Of a stretch of 64,000 bases of DNA, positions 9,436 through 18,412 are shown in pieces. The stretch is from UBA2988 sp965237965 (GTDB taxonomy: Bacteria; Gemmatimonadota; Gemmatimonadetes; Longimicrobiales; Gaopeijiaceae): positions 1,054,001-1,118,000 of the forward strand of contig CBDEGT010000003.1 in assembly GCA_965237965.1 (NCBI GenBank), in the 5' to 3' direction. Made by a program: the position numbers and the translations under genes. The notes beneath the pieces were generated by a model. That model did not search any database, was not told the origin of the DNA, and saw nothing but the letters and a program-made list of their open reading frames with translations. The first letter of the stretch is position 1. Every line of letters begins with the position of its first letter.

Positions 9436-10853
9436 CGGAGGCCGCTCCCGACTCGCCGGTGGTCGTGCTCAAGTTCGGTGGCACTTCAGTGGGCGATCCA
9501 GTCGCGATCCGGAGGGTCGCGGAGATCGTGCGTGGTGTCGCAGAGGAAGGCCGGTGCCCTGTGGTCGTTACGTCGGCGATGAGTAAAGTGACCGACGGAT
9601 TGGTCGACGTGGTGCGTCGTGCCGCGGCGGGTCACGTCGATGGTGCGCGGGAGGTGCTGCAGGCGCTGCTCGAGCGCCACCGCACGGCCGGCTCCGAGCT
9701 GCTGGAAGCCGAAGGGAAACTCGAGATCGACGCCACGGTCGCCGTGGCCTCGGACAACCTGGCAGATCTGATCCGCGTGATGAGCCGCCACCCCGGCACG
9801 CGGCGTGCACTCGAAGACGAGATCCTCGCGCAGGGCGAGCACCTCTGCTCGCAGCTACTCGCGCTGGCGCTGCGGGAAACTGGGCTGTCCACCGTGTGGG
9901 TTGACGCCCGCAAGGTGATCCGCACCGATGACCTTCACGGGCGCGCGACGCCGCTTCCCGACCGAATCCGTGCGGCCGCCCTCGAGCATCTCCAGCCGCA
10001 CATCGACGAGGGGGTGGTCCCGGTGCTGGGCGGTTTCGTCGGGTCCACACTCGAGGGCGCAACTACTACGCTCGGACGTGGCGGATCCGATTTCAGCGCC
10101 GCGCTGGTGGGCGCGGCTCTACGCGCGGCGGAGGTCCAGATCTGGACGGACGTGAGCGGGTTCCTGGCCGCGGATCCTCGGGTCGTGCCGAGCGCCCACA
10201 CCATCCCGCGGCTCTCATACGCGGAGGCTGCCGAGCTCGCGTACTTCGGCGCCAAGGTGCTGCATCCGGGCACGATGCAGCCGGCCGTCCAGCTCGGACT
10301 GCCGGTGCGCATCCGAAACTCGCGCGAGCCGCAGGCTCCGGGAACCGCGGTCACCGAGCACCGGGAGGTGTCCGCACAGGGCATCAAAGCGATCGCACAC
10401 AAGCGCGGGATCACGCTGGTCCAGGTGACCGCCGCCCGCATGCTCGGAGCGTTCGGCTTCCTGCGCGCTCTGTTCGAGGTGTTCGAGCGGCACCACACGT
10501 CGGTGGACATCGTGGCGACGTCCGAGGTGAGCGTGTCGCTGACGATCGACGATGCGAGCGCGCTGCCGGCGATCATCGCCGACCTCGAGGAATTGGGCGA
10601 GGTCCGCGCGGAGAGCGGTTATGCGATCGTGTGCGCGGTAGGGGAGGGACTTCGCACCACACCGGGTATCGCCGGTCGGATCTTCGGTGCTCTCGCGGAC
10701 ACGAACATCGTGCTGATCTCACACGGCGCGTCGACCACGAACCTCACCTTCGTCGTCCTGGAACGGGACGTCGAAAGGGTCGTGGCCCGGCTGCACGAGT
10801 GCTTCTTCGGCGCGCTCGCTCCCGAAGCGGGCGTCGCCGGGGCGGTGGGCTGA
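9432..10853 (+). CDS. lysC: Aspartate kinase (LysC type)
   Basis: This 473-residue aspartokinase begins with the kinase signature VVLKFGGTSVGD. It has TSAMSKVTDGL, a TTLGRGGSDFSAALVG substrate loop and DPRVVPSAHTIPRLSYAEAAELAYFGAKVLHPGTM, in line with class III monofunctional LysC enzymes. Two ACT domains occupy about residues 325-465 (GITLVQVTAARMLG, TSEVSVSLTIDD, GRIFGALADTNIVLISHGAS), so lysine feedback inhibition is expected. It phosphorylates aspartate, the first step toward lysine, threonine and methionine. The start ATG at 9432 overlaps the metX stop by four bases. Confidence 0.9.
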   Translation: MTEAAPDSPVVVLKFGGTSVGDPVAIRRVAEIVRGVAEEGRCPVVVTSAMSKVTDGLVDVVRRAAAGHVDGAREVLQALLERHRTAGSELLEAEGKLEIDATVAVASDNLADLIRVMSRHPGTRRALEDEILAQGEHLCSQLLALALRETGLSTVWVDARKVIRTDDLHGRATPLPDRIRAAALEHLQPHIDEGVVPVLGGFVGSTLEGATTTLGRGGSDFSAALVGAALRAAEVQIWTDVSGFLAADPRVVPSAHTIPRLSYAEAAELAYFGAKVLHPGTMQPAVQLGLPVRIRNSREPQAPGTAVTEHREVSAQGIKAIAHKRGITLVQVTAARMLGAFGFLRALFEVFERHHTSVDIVATSEVSVSLTIDDASALPAIIADLEELGEVRAESGYAIVCAVGEGLRTTPGIAGRIFGALADTNIVLISHGASTTNLTFVVLERDVERVVARLHECFFGALAPEAGVAGAVG

Positions 10854-10875
10854 GCGGGGCGCAGGCCCTGCCGGA

Positions 10876-12078
10876 TCAGCCGCCCCGGGGTTTGGCGCGG
10901 CGGCCCTCGGACGTACCGGAGCTTCCCGAGCCGCTGGACGCCCCCGACCCACTCGGCTCGGCCGTGCCGGAGGACCCCCCACCTTCCCTACGAACCGAGG
11001 GCGCGGACGCCGGCGAACCACTCGTGGAGCCGGTACCGTTCGAGCGTCCCCGCGTGTAGCCGCGCCCGCGTACGACACGCGCCTTGGGCTCGGCATCCTC
11101 ACGGGGCGCCACGATCACCACCCCCGGACTGTAGTAGCCGTCGGGGTAGCCATACTCGTAGCCATACCCGTAGCCGTAGCGATAGCCGTACCCGAACGGT
11201 GAGTAGTAGAACGGGTCGCGGTTGCCCCAGCCGAAGAGAAGCGGACGACCGCCGTACGCGTATCCTCGCCGTGTGCTGCTCGTCGCGAGCTCGTCGACGT
11301 TGCCCTGTCGATCGATCGAGAATCGGTCCGGAAACGAGACCGCAACCATGACGTCGATCACGCTCTCTGGGGCGCCCGCGTCCGCCAAGCGGATCAAGCG
11401 CCGGGCGTTCAGATCGAATGGATCGTTCAGCTCGGCGACCCACGCCCGCACTGCTTCAGCGTCGACCGCCCGGGTAGCCTCGAGCACGTCGTCGATGTCG
11501 GGCGCGGAAGCGGCTGCACGCGCCGCGCGACTGGCGAAGCCGCGCTCGGCCGCCAGGTCGGCGAAGCCGGCCGCCTCTACAGGCTCCGGACGGGCCGGTC
11601 GGTAGCGCCGCGCCCAGCTGAGCGCGCGGCCATTTACATCCGTCGCCTGAACGTCGATCCACTCGCTCGGCGAGACCATCGCGATCAACCCGGTAGAGGG
11701 CGTGAGCGGGTCACCGCTGCATGCCTGCTCGGAGCGAGTGTACAGGCGCTGCCCGTCGAGCGAGAACTCGACGCTGCGCCAGCCCTCGCAACCCTCGGTC
11801 GCGACGTCGTAGGGTCTCCCGTCGGCGACCAGCGCCTGGACCGTTCGGGCCTGGCCGTGCACCACCTCGATCACCTCGACGCCCGCGCCCGCGTGCCGCA
11901 CGCAGAGGAAGCCGGCGCCGGCGGGCGCGTCCTCGTCGGCTACCGCCTGCCAGCACCCTACCCACGGTGCCCAGCGCGTATCCGTTTCCTGCGCCGCCGC
12001 GCTTCCCTGGCCCCCGAGGAGCACCGTGACCGTGGCGACCAGGGTGGGGAGCGGGAAGTGCCGCGCGAATCCAGTCAT
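10876..12078 (-). CDS. Secreted protein with Tyr/Gly-rich tail, function unknown
   Basis: This is a 400-residue exported protein. A signal peptide ends near GSAAAQE. A globular part with four cysteines (VGCWQAV, FLCVRHA, EGCEGW, EQACSG) covers about residues 35-190, and a helical section follows (about 195-270). The tail is unusual: a run of Tyr-Gly pairs near 290-320, then a Gly/Ser/Arg-rich end. Such tails occur in surface-exposed or matrix proteins. The start at 12078 has a good AGGAG site. It is probably co-transcribed with the outer-membrane beta-barrel gene upstream, 20 bases away. I do not recognise a family. Confidence 0.7.
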   Translation of the reverse strand: MTGFARHFPLPTLVATVTVLLGGQGSAAAQETDTRWAPWVGCWQAVADEDAPAGAGFLCVRHAGAGVEVIEVVHGQARTVQALVADGRPYDVATEGCEGWRSVEFSLDGQRLYTRSEQACSGDPLTPSTGLIAMVSPSEWIDVQATDVNGRALSWARRYRPARPEPVEAAGFADLAAERGFASRAARAAASAPDIDDVLEATRAVDAEAVRAWVAELNDPFDLNARRLIRLADAGAPESVIDVMVAVSFPDRFSIDRQGNVDELATSSTRRGYAYGGRPLLFGWGNRDPFYYSPFGYGYRYGYGYGYEYGYPDGYYSPGVVIVAPREDAEPKARVVRGRGYTRGRSNGTGSTSGSPASAPSVRREGGGSSGTAEPSGSGASSGSGSSGTSEGRRAKPRGG

Positions 12079-12098
12079 TTTGGAGTTCTCCTGATTCG

Positions 12099-12827
12099 CT
12101 AGAAGCGCACGGCCAGCCCGAGCGTCATCTGCGTGCCGGAAAGGTCGATGCGGTCGAAGTCGACGAAGTCCCCACTCAGATCGGCCTTCGCCCACAGATA
12201 GCGGGCCTCGGCGGTCGCGAGGAAGCGTGGTCCGAGCGAGAGGTCCAGGCCAGCACCCAGGTGGGCGGTAGGCACGGCACCCTCGGAGTTGAACACCTCC
12301 CTGAAGACGTCCAGGGTCTCGTAATCGACGAAGTCGCCGGTCTGCTCGAACTGGTACAGCATCAGTCCGCCTCCGACGGTCAGGTAGGGCGCCCACTCAT
12401 GGGGCACCCACGCGAAGCGGCCGACCGCGCGACCTCGTGGTTTGACGTAGCTCTTCACGCCGAGCGTGATGGGAGTGCGGGCGAAGCGCGTTACCTGCTC
12501 GATCGGAAGATCGTTCGTATCCACCCAGTCGCGGAATTCCGAAGCGATCTCGCTCTGGCTGTGACCCACGGTGAGCGCGAGGTCCAGCCGGTCGCGCAGG
12601 CGGATGCCGAGCTCGACCTGGACGTCGAGCGCGCCGAAGTCGTCGCGCTCGACCGTGAGCTCCTCGGTGGTGAAGTCGAAGATCTCACTGCGGGCCGCGG
12701 GCGCCGCCCATCCGGCACGCAGGGCGACGCTCAGGCGCGGGTGCCCGAACAGGAAGTCGGCCCGCTGCGCGGCCGCTGGGGCGGCGAGCAGCTGGATCGC
12801 GATCTGAACCACGAACCACCGGACCAT
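12099..12827 (-). CDS. Outer-membrane beta-barrel protein
   Basis: This 242-residue protein has a signal peptide (FVVQIAIQLLAAPAAAQ). Alternating amphipathic strands such as LSVALRAGWAA, LDVQVELGIRL, LDLALTVGHSQ, TPITLGVKSYV and TVGGGLMLYQFE follow. It ends in GLAVRF, the terminal phenylalanine expected for recognition by the BAM complex. It resembles small OmpW/OprF-like barrels, but no specific function can be named. It lies 20 bases upstream of the Tyr/Gly-rich secreted protein and is likely in the same operon. Confidence 0.75.
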   Translation of the reverse strand: MVRWFVVQIAIQLLAAPAAAQRADFLFGHPRLSVALRAGWAAPAARSEIFDFTTEELTVERDDFGALDVQVELGIRLRDRLDLALTVGHSQSEIASEFRDWVDTNDLPIEQVTRFARTPITLGVKSYVKPRGRAVGRFAWVPHEWAPYLTVGGGLMLYQFEQTGDFVDYETLDVFREVFNSEGAVPTAHLGAGLDLSLGPRFLATAEARYLWAKADLSGDFVDFDRIDLSGTQMTLGLAVRF

Positions 12828-13065
12828 CTCGACTCCGGGGTTTCGGAGAAGTGGCGACGACCCCATGTCGGGGCCCCACGGTTGCCTTCCGAGGTCGACG
12901 GGTCGCAACTGCCGTGCCACCGTCGGGTGCCTCCTCGCACCTGAACATACACCCGTGACCCGCCGAGGTCGCGACCTGGAGTGGACGGCGTCGTCCCATG
13001 AGGGGGACGGGCAGCGCCCGTCCTGTCGCACATTCTCGCCTGAGACAGCGGGAAGATGCGATGCG

Positions 13066-14547
13066 TCAGGGTCGCTCCGCCCTGTTCGCGACCGGGGCCT
13101 CGGGGGATCGGGGGGGGCTTCTGCCGAACACGTGCCTGAGCGCCGAGCGCGCCGCGTGCCAACCGCACATCCCGTGGACGCCGCCGCCGGGAGGGGTCGA
13201 CGAGGAGCAGATAAACAGTCCTTCGACCGGCGTGGCGTACGGGTCGAGCCATCCGGCCGGGCGGGTGAACAGCTGTCCGAGGTCCTGCGTGCCACCGTTG
13301 ATATCGCCGCCCACCAGGTTGGGGTTGTCGCGCTCGAGCTCCCGTGGCCCGCGCACGCAGCGGGCGAGGACGCGCTCTCGGAATCCCGGGGCGAAGCGCT
13401 CGATCTGGGCCTCGAGCGCCGCGGTCGCGTCTCCCGTGAAGCCGTGCGGCACGTGGGCGTACGCCCAGCCGATGTGGCTGCCGCCGGGCGCGCGGGTGGC
13501 GTCGAAAGCCGTAGGCTGCGCAAACAGGACGAACGGTCGCTCCGGCATGTGTCCGCGTGCGCAGGACCGCTCGGCACGCGCGATCTCCTCGAGGGTCCCG
13601 CCCAGGTGCACGGTGGAGGCCCGGGCGCATTCCGGGTCGCTCCAGGGCACAGGACCGGCGAGCGCGTAGTCCACCTTCCAGGCGGCGGGTCCGTAGCGGT
13701 AGCGCGCGAGTCGCCCGGCGTAGGCGAGCGGGAGCCGCTCGCGGCAGATCCGGAGCACCTGCCGCGGCGTGAGGTCCAGAAGGACCGCGCGCGCCGGGGG
13801 TAGCTCGGCCAGGCTCTCGACCCGCCAACCCGTGTGCACCGTACCGCCCCGCTCGAGGAGGACTCCCACCATGGCATCGGCCAGGCGCTGCGAGCCGCCG
13901 CGGACGATCGGCCAGCCCCGCGCGTGCCCCGCGAGCGCGAGCACGAGCCCGACCGCTGCCGTGGGTGCGCGCTCGAGCGGAACGAACGAGTGCGCGGCCA
14001 GCCCTGCCCAGAGGGCGCGGGCGCGTTCTCCTGAAAACCGCCGCGCGACGTCGGTGGCGGCACGGAGGCCCACTGCTCCGAAGTGAGCGAGCGCCCAGGG
14101 CTGCCGGGGAACCCGCAGGGGCCCGAGTAGCTCCGGCAGAAGGGCTGGCCAGCGTCGCAGCAGGGGCGCAAGCAACCCCCGCCATGCGGCGCCGTCTGCT
14201 TCCAACCCGTCGGCGGTCGCGGACAATCCGCGGACCAGTAGGGCGGATGGCCCGGTGGGCAAGGGATGAGCACACGCGAGCGGCGGCTCGATCCACTCGA
14301 GCCCGTGTTCCGCGAGCGGAAGCGTCGCGAGGAAGGGGGAGCCCGCGGCCATCGGATGAATCGCGGCGCATACGTCGTGGAGATGCCCGGGAAGGGTCAG
14401 CTCGGCCCCCCTCAACCCACCGCCGGGAGCCGGAGCGGCCTCGACCACGAGCACGTCCAGTCCCTCGCTCGCGAGCACGATTGCCGCGGCGAGCCCGTTG
14501 GGCCCTGCTCCCACCACGATTGCGTCCCGGCCGGCTCGCTCGTTCAT
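13066..14547 (-). CDS. FAD-dependent phytoene-dehydrogenase-like oxidoreductase
   Basis: This is a 493-residue flavoprotein of the CrtI/amine-oxidase superfamily. The dinucleotide-binding fold is at the N-terminus (DAIVVGAGPNGLAAAIVLA, then an acidic VVEAAPAPGGG turn). The C-terminal FAD-contact region includes VEGLFICSSSTPPGGGVHGMCGWHAA. A RGGSQRLADAMVGVLLERGGTV segment is the usual substrate-domain entry. Members of this group desaturate or oxidise carotenoid-like lipids, but many are uncharacterised and no carotenoid genes are nearby. The ATG at 14547 follows a GGGAGAGAG ribosome site. It is divergent from otsA, 133 bases apart. Confidence 0.8.
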   Translation of the reverse strand: MNERAGRDAIVVGAGPNGLAAAIVLASEGLDVLVVEAAPAPGGGLRGAELTLPGHLHDVCAAIHPMAAGSPFLATLPLAEHGLEWIEPPLACAHPLPTGPSALLVRGLSATADGLEADGAAWRGLLAPLLRRWPALLPELLGPLRVPRQPWALAHFGAVGLRAATDVARRFSGERARALWAGLAAHSFVPLERAPTAAVGLVLALAGHARGWPIVRGGSQRLADAMVGVLLERGGTVHTGWRVESLAELPPARAVLLDLTPRQVLRICRERLPLAYAGRLARYRYGPAAWKVDYALAGPVPWSDPECARASTVHLGGTLEEIARAERSCARGHMPERPFVLFAQPTAFDATRAPGGSHIGWAYAHVPHGFTGDATAALEAQIERFAPGFRERVLARCVRGPRELERDNPNLVGGDINGGTQDLGQLFTRPAGWLDPYATPVEGLFICSSSTPPGGGVHGMCGWHAARSALRHVFGRSPPRSPEAPVANRAERP

Positions 14548-14680
14548 CTCTCTCCCGCAATGGATCCGTGGCCACGCCATCTGTTTCCGGTCGACCAGAG
14601 CTATCGAGGTCCAAGCAAGAGGGTCGCTGGTCGGGCGTGGCTCGATCCCGTAAACTGATCGAAGGCCACGAGGTAAGCAC

Positions 14681-16274
14681 GTGAGCGATACGAGCGAGGT
14701 TCATCCCCGCCTTCTGTTGGTGTCGAACCGGCTGCCGATCTCGCTGGTGCATCAGAAGGGGGAAGACTGGGCGCGTCGGCCCGGATCGGGCAGTCTGGCG
14801 ACTGCCCTCGAACCGGTGTTGCGCGAGCACGGCGGTATCTGGATCGGCTGGGCGGGCCTGATGGACGCCGACCCGGCCGAGGTGCAGGCCGAGTTGGACC
14901 GCCTCCGTGACCCGGCTCCCTACGCCCTCCGAGCCGTTCCTCTCCCCCCCGACGTCCTACGGAGCTTCGAGCAGGGCGCTGCCAACGAGATCTTTTGGCC
15001 GCTCTTCCATGGGCTGGTCGAGCGCTGCAACTACCAGCACGGTTACTGGCGCGCCTATCGCGATGTGAACCGTGCATTCGCGCGTGCCGTGCTCGAAGCC
15101 GTGCGCCCGGGCGACTTCATTTGGGTTCACGACTACCACCTGATTACCGTGGCCGAGGAGTTGCGCGCGCTGGGGTTCAGGGACCGGCTCTCCTTCTTTC
15201 TCCACATCCCCTTCCCCTGCGCGGACGTGTTCGAGCAACTGCCCTGGGCGAAGGAGACGCTGCGTGCCCTCCTGTGCTACGACACGATCGGGTTCCAGAC
15301 CACGCGAGATCTGCGGAACTTCGTCCAGTGCGTCGAGGCGATGGCGGGCGAAGACGTGATCGTCGAGGCCGATCACGTGCGGCTCACGCGCTCGGGACGC
15401 GCCGCACGGGTGGGCGCATTCCCGATGTCGATCGACGCACGCCTGTTCTTCGAGGGTCCGAACGATCCGGATGTCCAGCGGCAAGCCGAAGCGCTGGCTG
15501 CAGACTTTCCGCACCAGCGTGTGATGCTGGGCGTGGACCGGCTGGACTACGCCAAGGGCATCCCGCAAAAGCTGCGCGGGTTCGAACGGGCTCTCGAGAG
15601 GTTTCCCGAGTTGCGCGGGTGGGTCACGCTTCTCCAGCTCGTGGTACCGAGCCGCGAACGGATCCCCGAGTATGGTCGCATGAAGGGGGAGATCGAGGGC
15701 CTCGTCGGACGGATCAACGGTCGCTATACAAGGGACGCTTGGGTTCCGATTCGCTATTGGTTCGGAAGTTGGCGCCGGGAGGAGCTGCTTGCTTACTACC
15801 GTGTTGCGCGCGTCGCGCTTGTGACGCCGCTGAGTGACGGGATGAACCTCGTATCGAAGGAGTTTCGTCGCGGCGAGCTCGGACGGTCAGGGCGTCCTCG
15901 TACTGAGCGCGTTCGCCGGCTCGGTTGAGGAGCTAGGTGAGGGAGCGCTGGTCGTGAATCCGCACGACGTCGAGGCCGTGGCCGAAGCGATCCACCGCGC
16001 CTGCACCATGGCGCCCCAGGAGCCGGCCCGGCGCTCGGCGCTCCTCAAGGGGCGGGTCCGCTCGCGTGACGTCCAGCGTTGGGTGGACGAGTTCCTCGAG
16101 GCCGCGGGCGGGACCTCGCTCGCGGCCCCGGGGCGTAGCGCCGCTGAAGCCGCCGCCCCGATCGACCGCGAGATCGTGCGCCCCGTGCCGCCTTCCCTCA
16201 AGCGGCCACCGCGGCTGCGAACATCCGAGCCTCCCCTGCCGCGAGGGGGCACGGGCCGTTCTGCCACCACCTGA
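14681..16274 (+). CDS. otsA: Trehalose-6-phosphate synthase (one apparent frameshift)
   Basis: This is a GT20 glycosyltransferase making trehalose-6-phosphate from UDP-glucose and glucose-6-phosphate. It shows LVSNRLPIS, GGIWIGWAG, DFIWVHDYHL, HIPFPCADVFEQLPW, VDRLDYAKGIPQKL, VVPSRERIPEY and TPLSDGMNLVSKEF. After KEF the frame breaks: one surplus base near 15871 moves the family's ending (SDGQGVLVLSAFAGSVEELGEGALVVNPHD) to another frame, which runs to the stop at 16274. Without it the protein would be about 530 residues, the normal length plus a Pro/Arg-rich tail. The start is GTG at 14681. No phosphatase gene (otsB) is adjacent. Confidence 0.85.
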
Positions 16275-16326
16275 GGTCGTCTACCGGTCGGACCGAGGAG
16301 ATCGGAACGGGGGTAGGATTACGTTC

Positions 16327-16706
16327 GAGCGTGCGAGTGGGGATCGCCGATGCTTCGTGCGGTTTCGGCCGCCGGCTCATCGGAGGAAAGTCCGAGCTCC
16401 ACAGGGCAGGGTGCCGGGTAACTCCCGGGCGTTGCGAGACGACGGAAAGCGCAACAGAGAGCAGACCGCCGATGGCCCGCGAGGGCACAGGCAAGGGTGA
16501 AACGGTGCGGTAAGAGCGCACCGGGCGTTCGGCAACGGACGTCGCACGGCAAGCCCCACCCGGAGCAAGGCCAAATAGGGGACGAGGGGTGGCCCGCCCC
16601 GTCAGAGTCCCGGGTAGGCCGCTCGAGGCCGGCGGTAACGCCGGTCCCAGAGAAATGATCCTCCCCCGCCTCGGCGGGGACAGAACTCGGCTTATTCCGC
16701 GCGCTC
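16327..16706 (+). ncRNA. rnpB: RNase P RNA, bacterial type A
   Basis: The conserved core is plain: GGAGGAAAGTCCGAGCTCCA followed by CAGGGTGCCGGGTAACTCCC, then GAGACGACGGAAAGCGCAAC, and near the 3' end CCCAGAGAAATGATC and ACAGAACTCGGCTTAT. Helix P1 can be drawn between GAGCGTGCG (16327-16335) and CGCGCGCTC (16698-16706). The roughly 380-base length is normal. It is the catalytic RNA that trims tRNA 5' leaders. It lies just ahead of tRNA-Arg and is followed by a terminator hairpin. Confidence 0.95.
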
Positions 16707-16710
16707 GTGC

Positions 16711-16751
16711 GGCGCCCGTGGCGGCTTCGGCGGCCCGGGCGCCGTCCTTTT
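16711..16751 (+). terminator. Intrinsic terminator after rnpB
   Basis: GGCGCCCG (16711-16718) pairs with CGGGCGCC (16736-16743) around a GC-rich loop, and GTCCTTTT follows. It stands 4 bases after the RNase P RNA P1 helix. Confidence 0.75.
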
Positions 16752-16801
16752 CAGCGGCTTGACCGGTCCGAAGCCCCCGGCGAACGTTCGGGCCGCGAGA
16801 C

Positions 16802-16875
16802 GCGCCCGTAGCTCAGATGGATAGAGCGTCGGCCTCCGGAGCCGAAGGTCACAGGTTCGAATCCTGTCGGGCGCA
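16802..16875 (+). tRNA. tRNA-Arg (anticodon CCG)
   Basis: A 74-base cloverleaf: acceptor GCGCCCG/CGGGCGC, a D arm with GCTCAGATGGATAGAGC, anticodon stem TCGGC/GCCGA around the loop CTCCGGA (anticodon CCG), and T arm ACAGG-TTCGAAT-CCTGT. The discriminator base is A and CCA is not encoded. A tyrosine integrase starts 104 bases downstream, so the 3' end of this tRNA is the probable attachment site. Confidence 0.95.
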
Positions 16876-16883
16876 TCTAGCAT

Positions 16884-16928
16884 AAGCCCTGTGATTCCAG
16901 TATATTCTGGGTCACTGGGCTTTCTTTG
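16884..16928 (+). terminator. Intrinsic terminator after tRNA-Arg
   Basis: A long interrupted stem is formed by AAGCCC, GTGA and CCAG on the left with CTGG, TCAC and GGGCTT on the right, then TTCTTT. It ends the tRNA transcript and separates it from the integrase gene. Confidence 0.75.
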
Positions 16929-16978
16929 TGGAGCCCCATCTGTCCAAACGGTAACAGCAAACAGTAACAGACTAAGGC

Positions 16979-18094
16979 ATGCCGAAGCTCTACACCAAGG
17001 GCAACTCCCGGTACTATGCGGACTTACGGGACATAGGTCTCGGGCAGCACGCCCTGAGTCCCCCCGATGCCTCCAGGGCGACTCAGGACGAGGCCGAAGC
17101 CCACGTTCTCATGGGCAAGTTGATCGAGCGGCTTCGGAGCGAGGGGCCTCCCGTGCCGCGCCCCAAGGACTCCCTTGGAGAGGCCGTAACCACCTTCCTC
17201 CGACGCAACCCTGGAGATGTCACGGAGGGATGGCTCAGCGAACACCAGCACAAGCTTGGTCGAGCACGCCAGTGGTTCGGCGAGGACCGTCCCTTGGCCT
17301 CGATCAAGCCGAAGGATGTGCGTGCGTGGTGGGAGTACCTCGAATCCAAGGGACTCTCTGCTGGCACCATTCGCCACCACCTCAATGCGCTCTCATCTCT
17401 ATACCGCTTCGCTATCCAGGAGGAGCTGGTCCCGTCGTCGTACAACCCCGTCGCGATGCTCTACCGCAAGCCGTCAACGTCGAACGGGCGTGTGCAGACG
17501 AAGCGAGCACGGTTTCTGGAGATCGATGAGGCAGCGCGTCTGTTGGAGGCAGCAAGGACTCTAGAGCGATTCAAGCGGAGGTGGCTGCTAGACGGTCTGT
17601 ACGAGATCATAGCGACGTTTCTGCTCACCGGGGGACGCAAAGCGGAGGTGCTGGGTCTCCTTGTCGGGGATGTGAACCTGGATACGGACATCGTCCAGTT
17701 CCGCCCCAATGGCTTCCGACCGCTCAAGACGCCCTGGGCGGAGCGAACTGTGCCTCTATGGCCTCAGCTCAGAGAGATTCTGACGCCTTGGATCGAAGGT
17801 AGAGACCCCAAGGCATTGCTCTTCCAGAGTCCTGCCCATGGCATGATCCATGATCTGCGGAGGGCGCTTGAAGCTATTTCGACGGCCTCTGGGACCACGG
17901 TCACTGGCGTCACCATCTTTCGCCACACGTATGCGACCGCACGGCTCCAAACCACTGACAACGGCAAGCAGATCGCCCTCTGGACTGTCGCGAAGGAGCT
18001 AGGTCACAAGACTGTGGCGCGTGTGGAAGATACCTACGGTCATCCCAGCCACTACCGACCGCGAGGTGAAGTGGTGGAGTACCGCGTCTCCTAG
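16979..18094 (+). CDS. int: Tyrosine site-specific recombinase beside tRNA-Arg
   Basis: This 371-residue phage-type integrase has an N-terminal arm region, a SAM-like core-binding domain (about 60-150; LGRARQWFG, YRFAIQEELV) and a catalytic domain. The first arginine is in LTGGRKAEVLGL. The second box reads TIFRHTYATAR, so the usual first histidine of HxxR appears to be Thr. Then come KELGHKTV and the tyrosine in VEDTYGH. The position just after a tRNA in the same direction is classic for an integrative element. The ATG at 16979 has an AAGG site. The change in the HxxR box may or may not matter. Confidence 0.85.
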   Translation: MPKLYTKGNSRYYADLRDIGLGQHALSPPDASRATQDEAEAHVLMGKLIERLRSEGPPVPRPKDSLGEAVTTFLRRNPGDVTEGWLSEHQHKLGRARQWFGEDRPLASIKPKDVRAWWEYLESKGLSAGTIRHHLNALSSLYRFAIQEELVPSSYNPVAMLYRKPSTSNGRVQTKRARFLEIDEAARLLEAARTLERFKRRWLLDGLYEIIATFLLTGGRKAEVLGLLVGDVNLDTDIVQFRPNGFRPLKTPWAERTVPLWPQLREILTPWIEGRDPKALLFQSPAHGMIHDLRRALEAISTASGTTVTGVTIFRHTYATARLQTTDNGKQIALWTVAKELGHKTVARVEDTYGHPSHYRPRGEVVEYRVS

Positions 18095-18412
18095 ACGCTT
18101 GCCACCCCTGCACGGCAACACCCTCACTGCCTCCTGATATCCTCTGAGAGAGCCGTCGGCAGCACGCAGATGGCAGAGGTAGGGCAGGCAGTTGGCGTGC
18201 GTTTCAGAGCCGCTCAGAAATGCTGCCGAAATGTCGAAGTGGTGGCCCTGGAAGCACACACCTGCCGAAGTCCCCCTATGCCACCAGCACTGTTCCTGCT
18301 GGCGTAGCGATATGCCATGATGGGAACATCTAACCCCTTGTGGGGCAGCCGCAGCTGGTTTCACGAGTGCGGAAATGGCTCCTCGAAGAACTCGAACCTT
18401 CGAAGAATCGAA
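18095..18412. other. Intergenic stretch after the integrase with one repeat copy
   Basis: No gene is visible in these 318 bases. Around 18262-18285 is a shortened copy (CGAAGTCCCCCTATGCCACC) of the repeat that recurs four more times up to 20490. Next to it CCAGCA and TGCTGG form a small hairpin. Confidence 0.4.
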
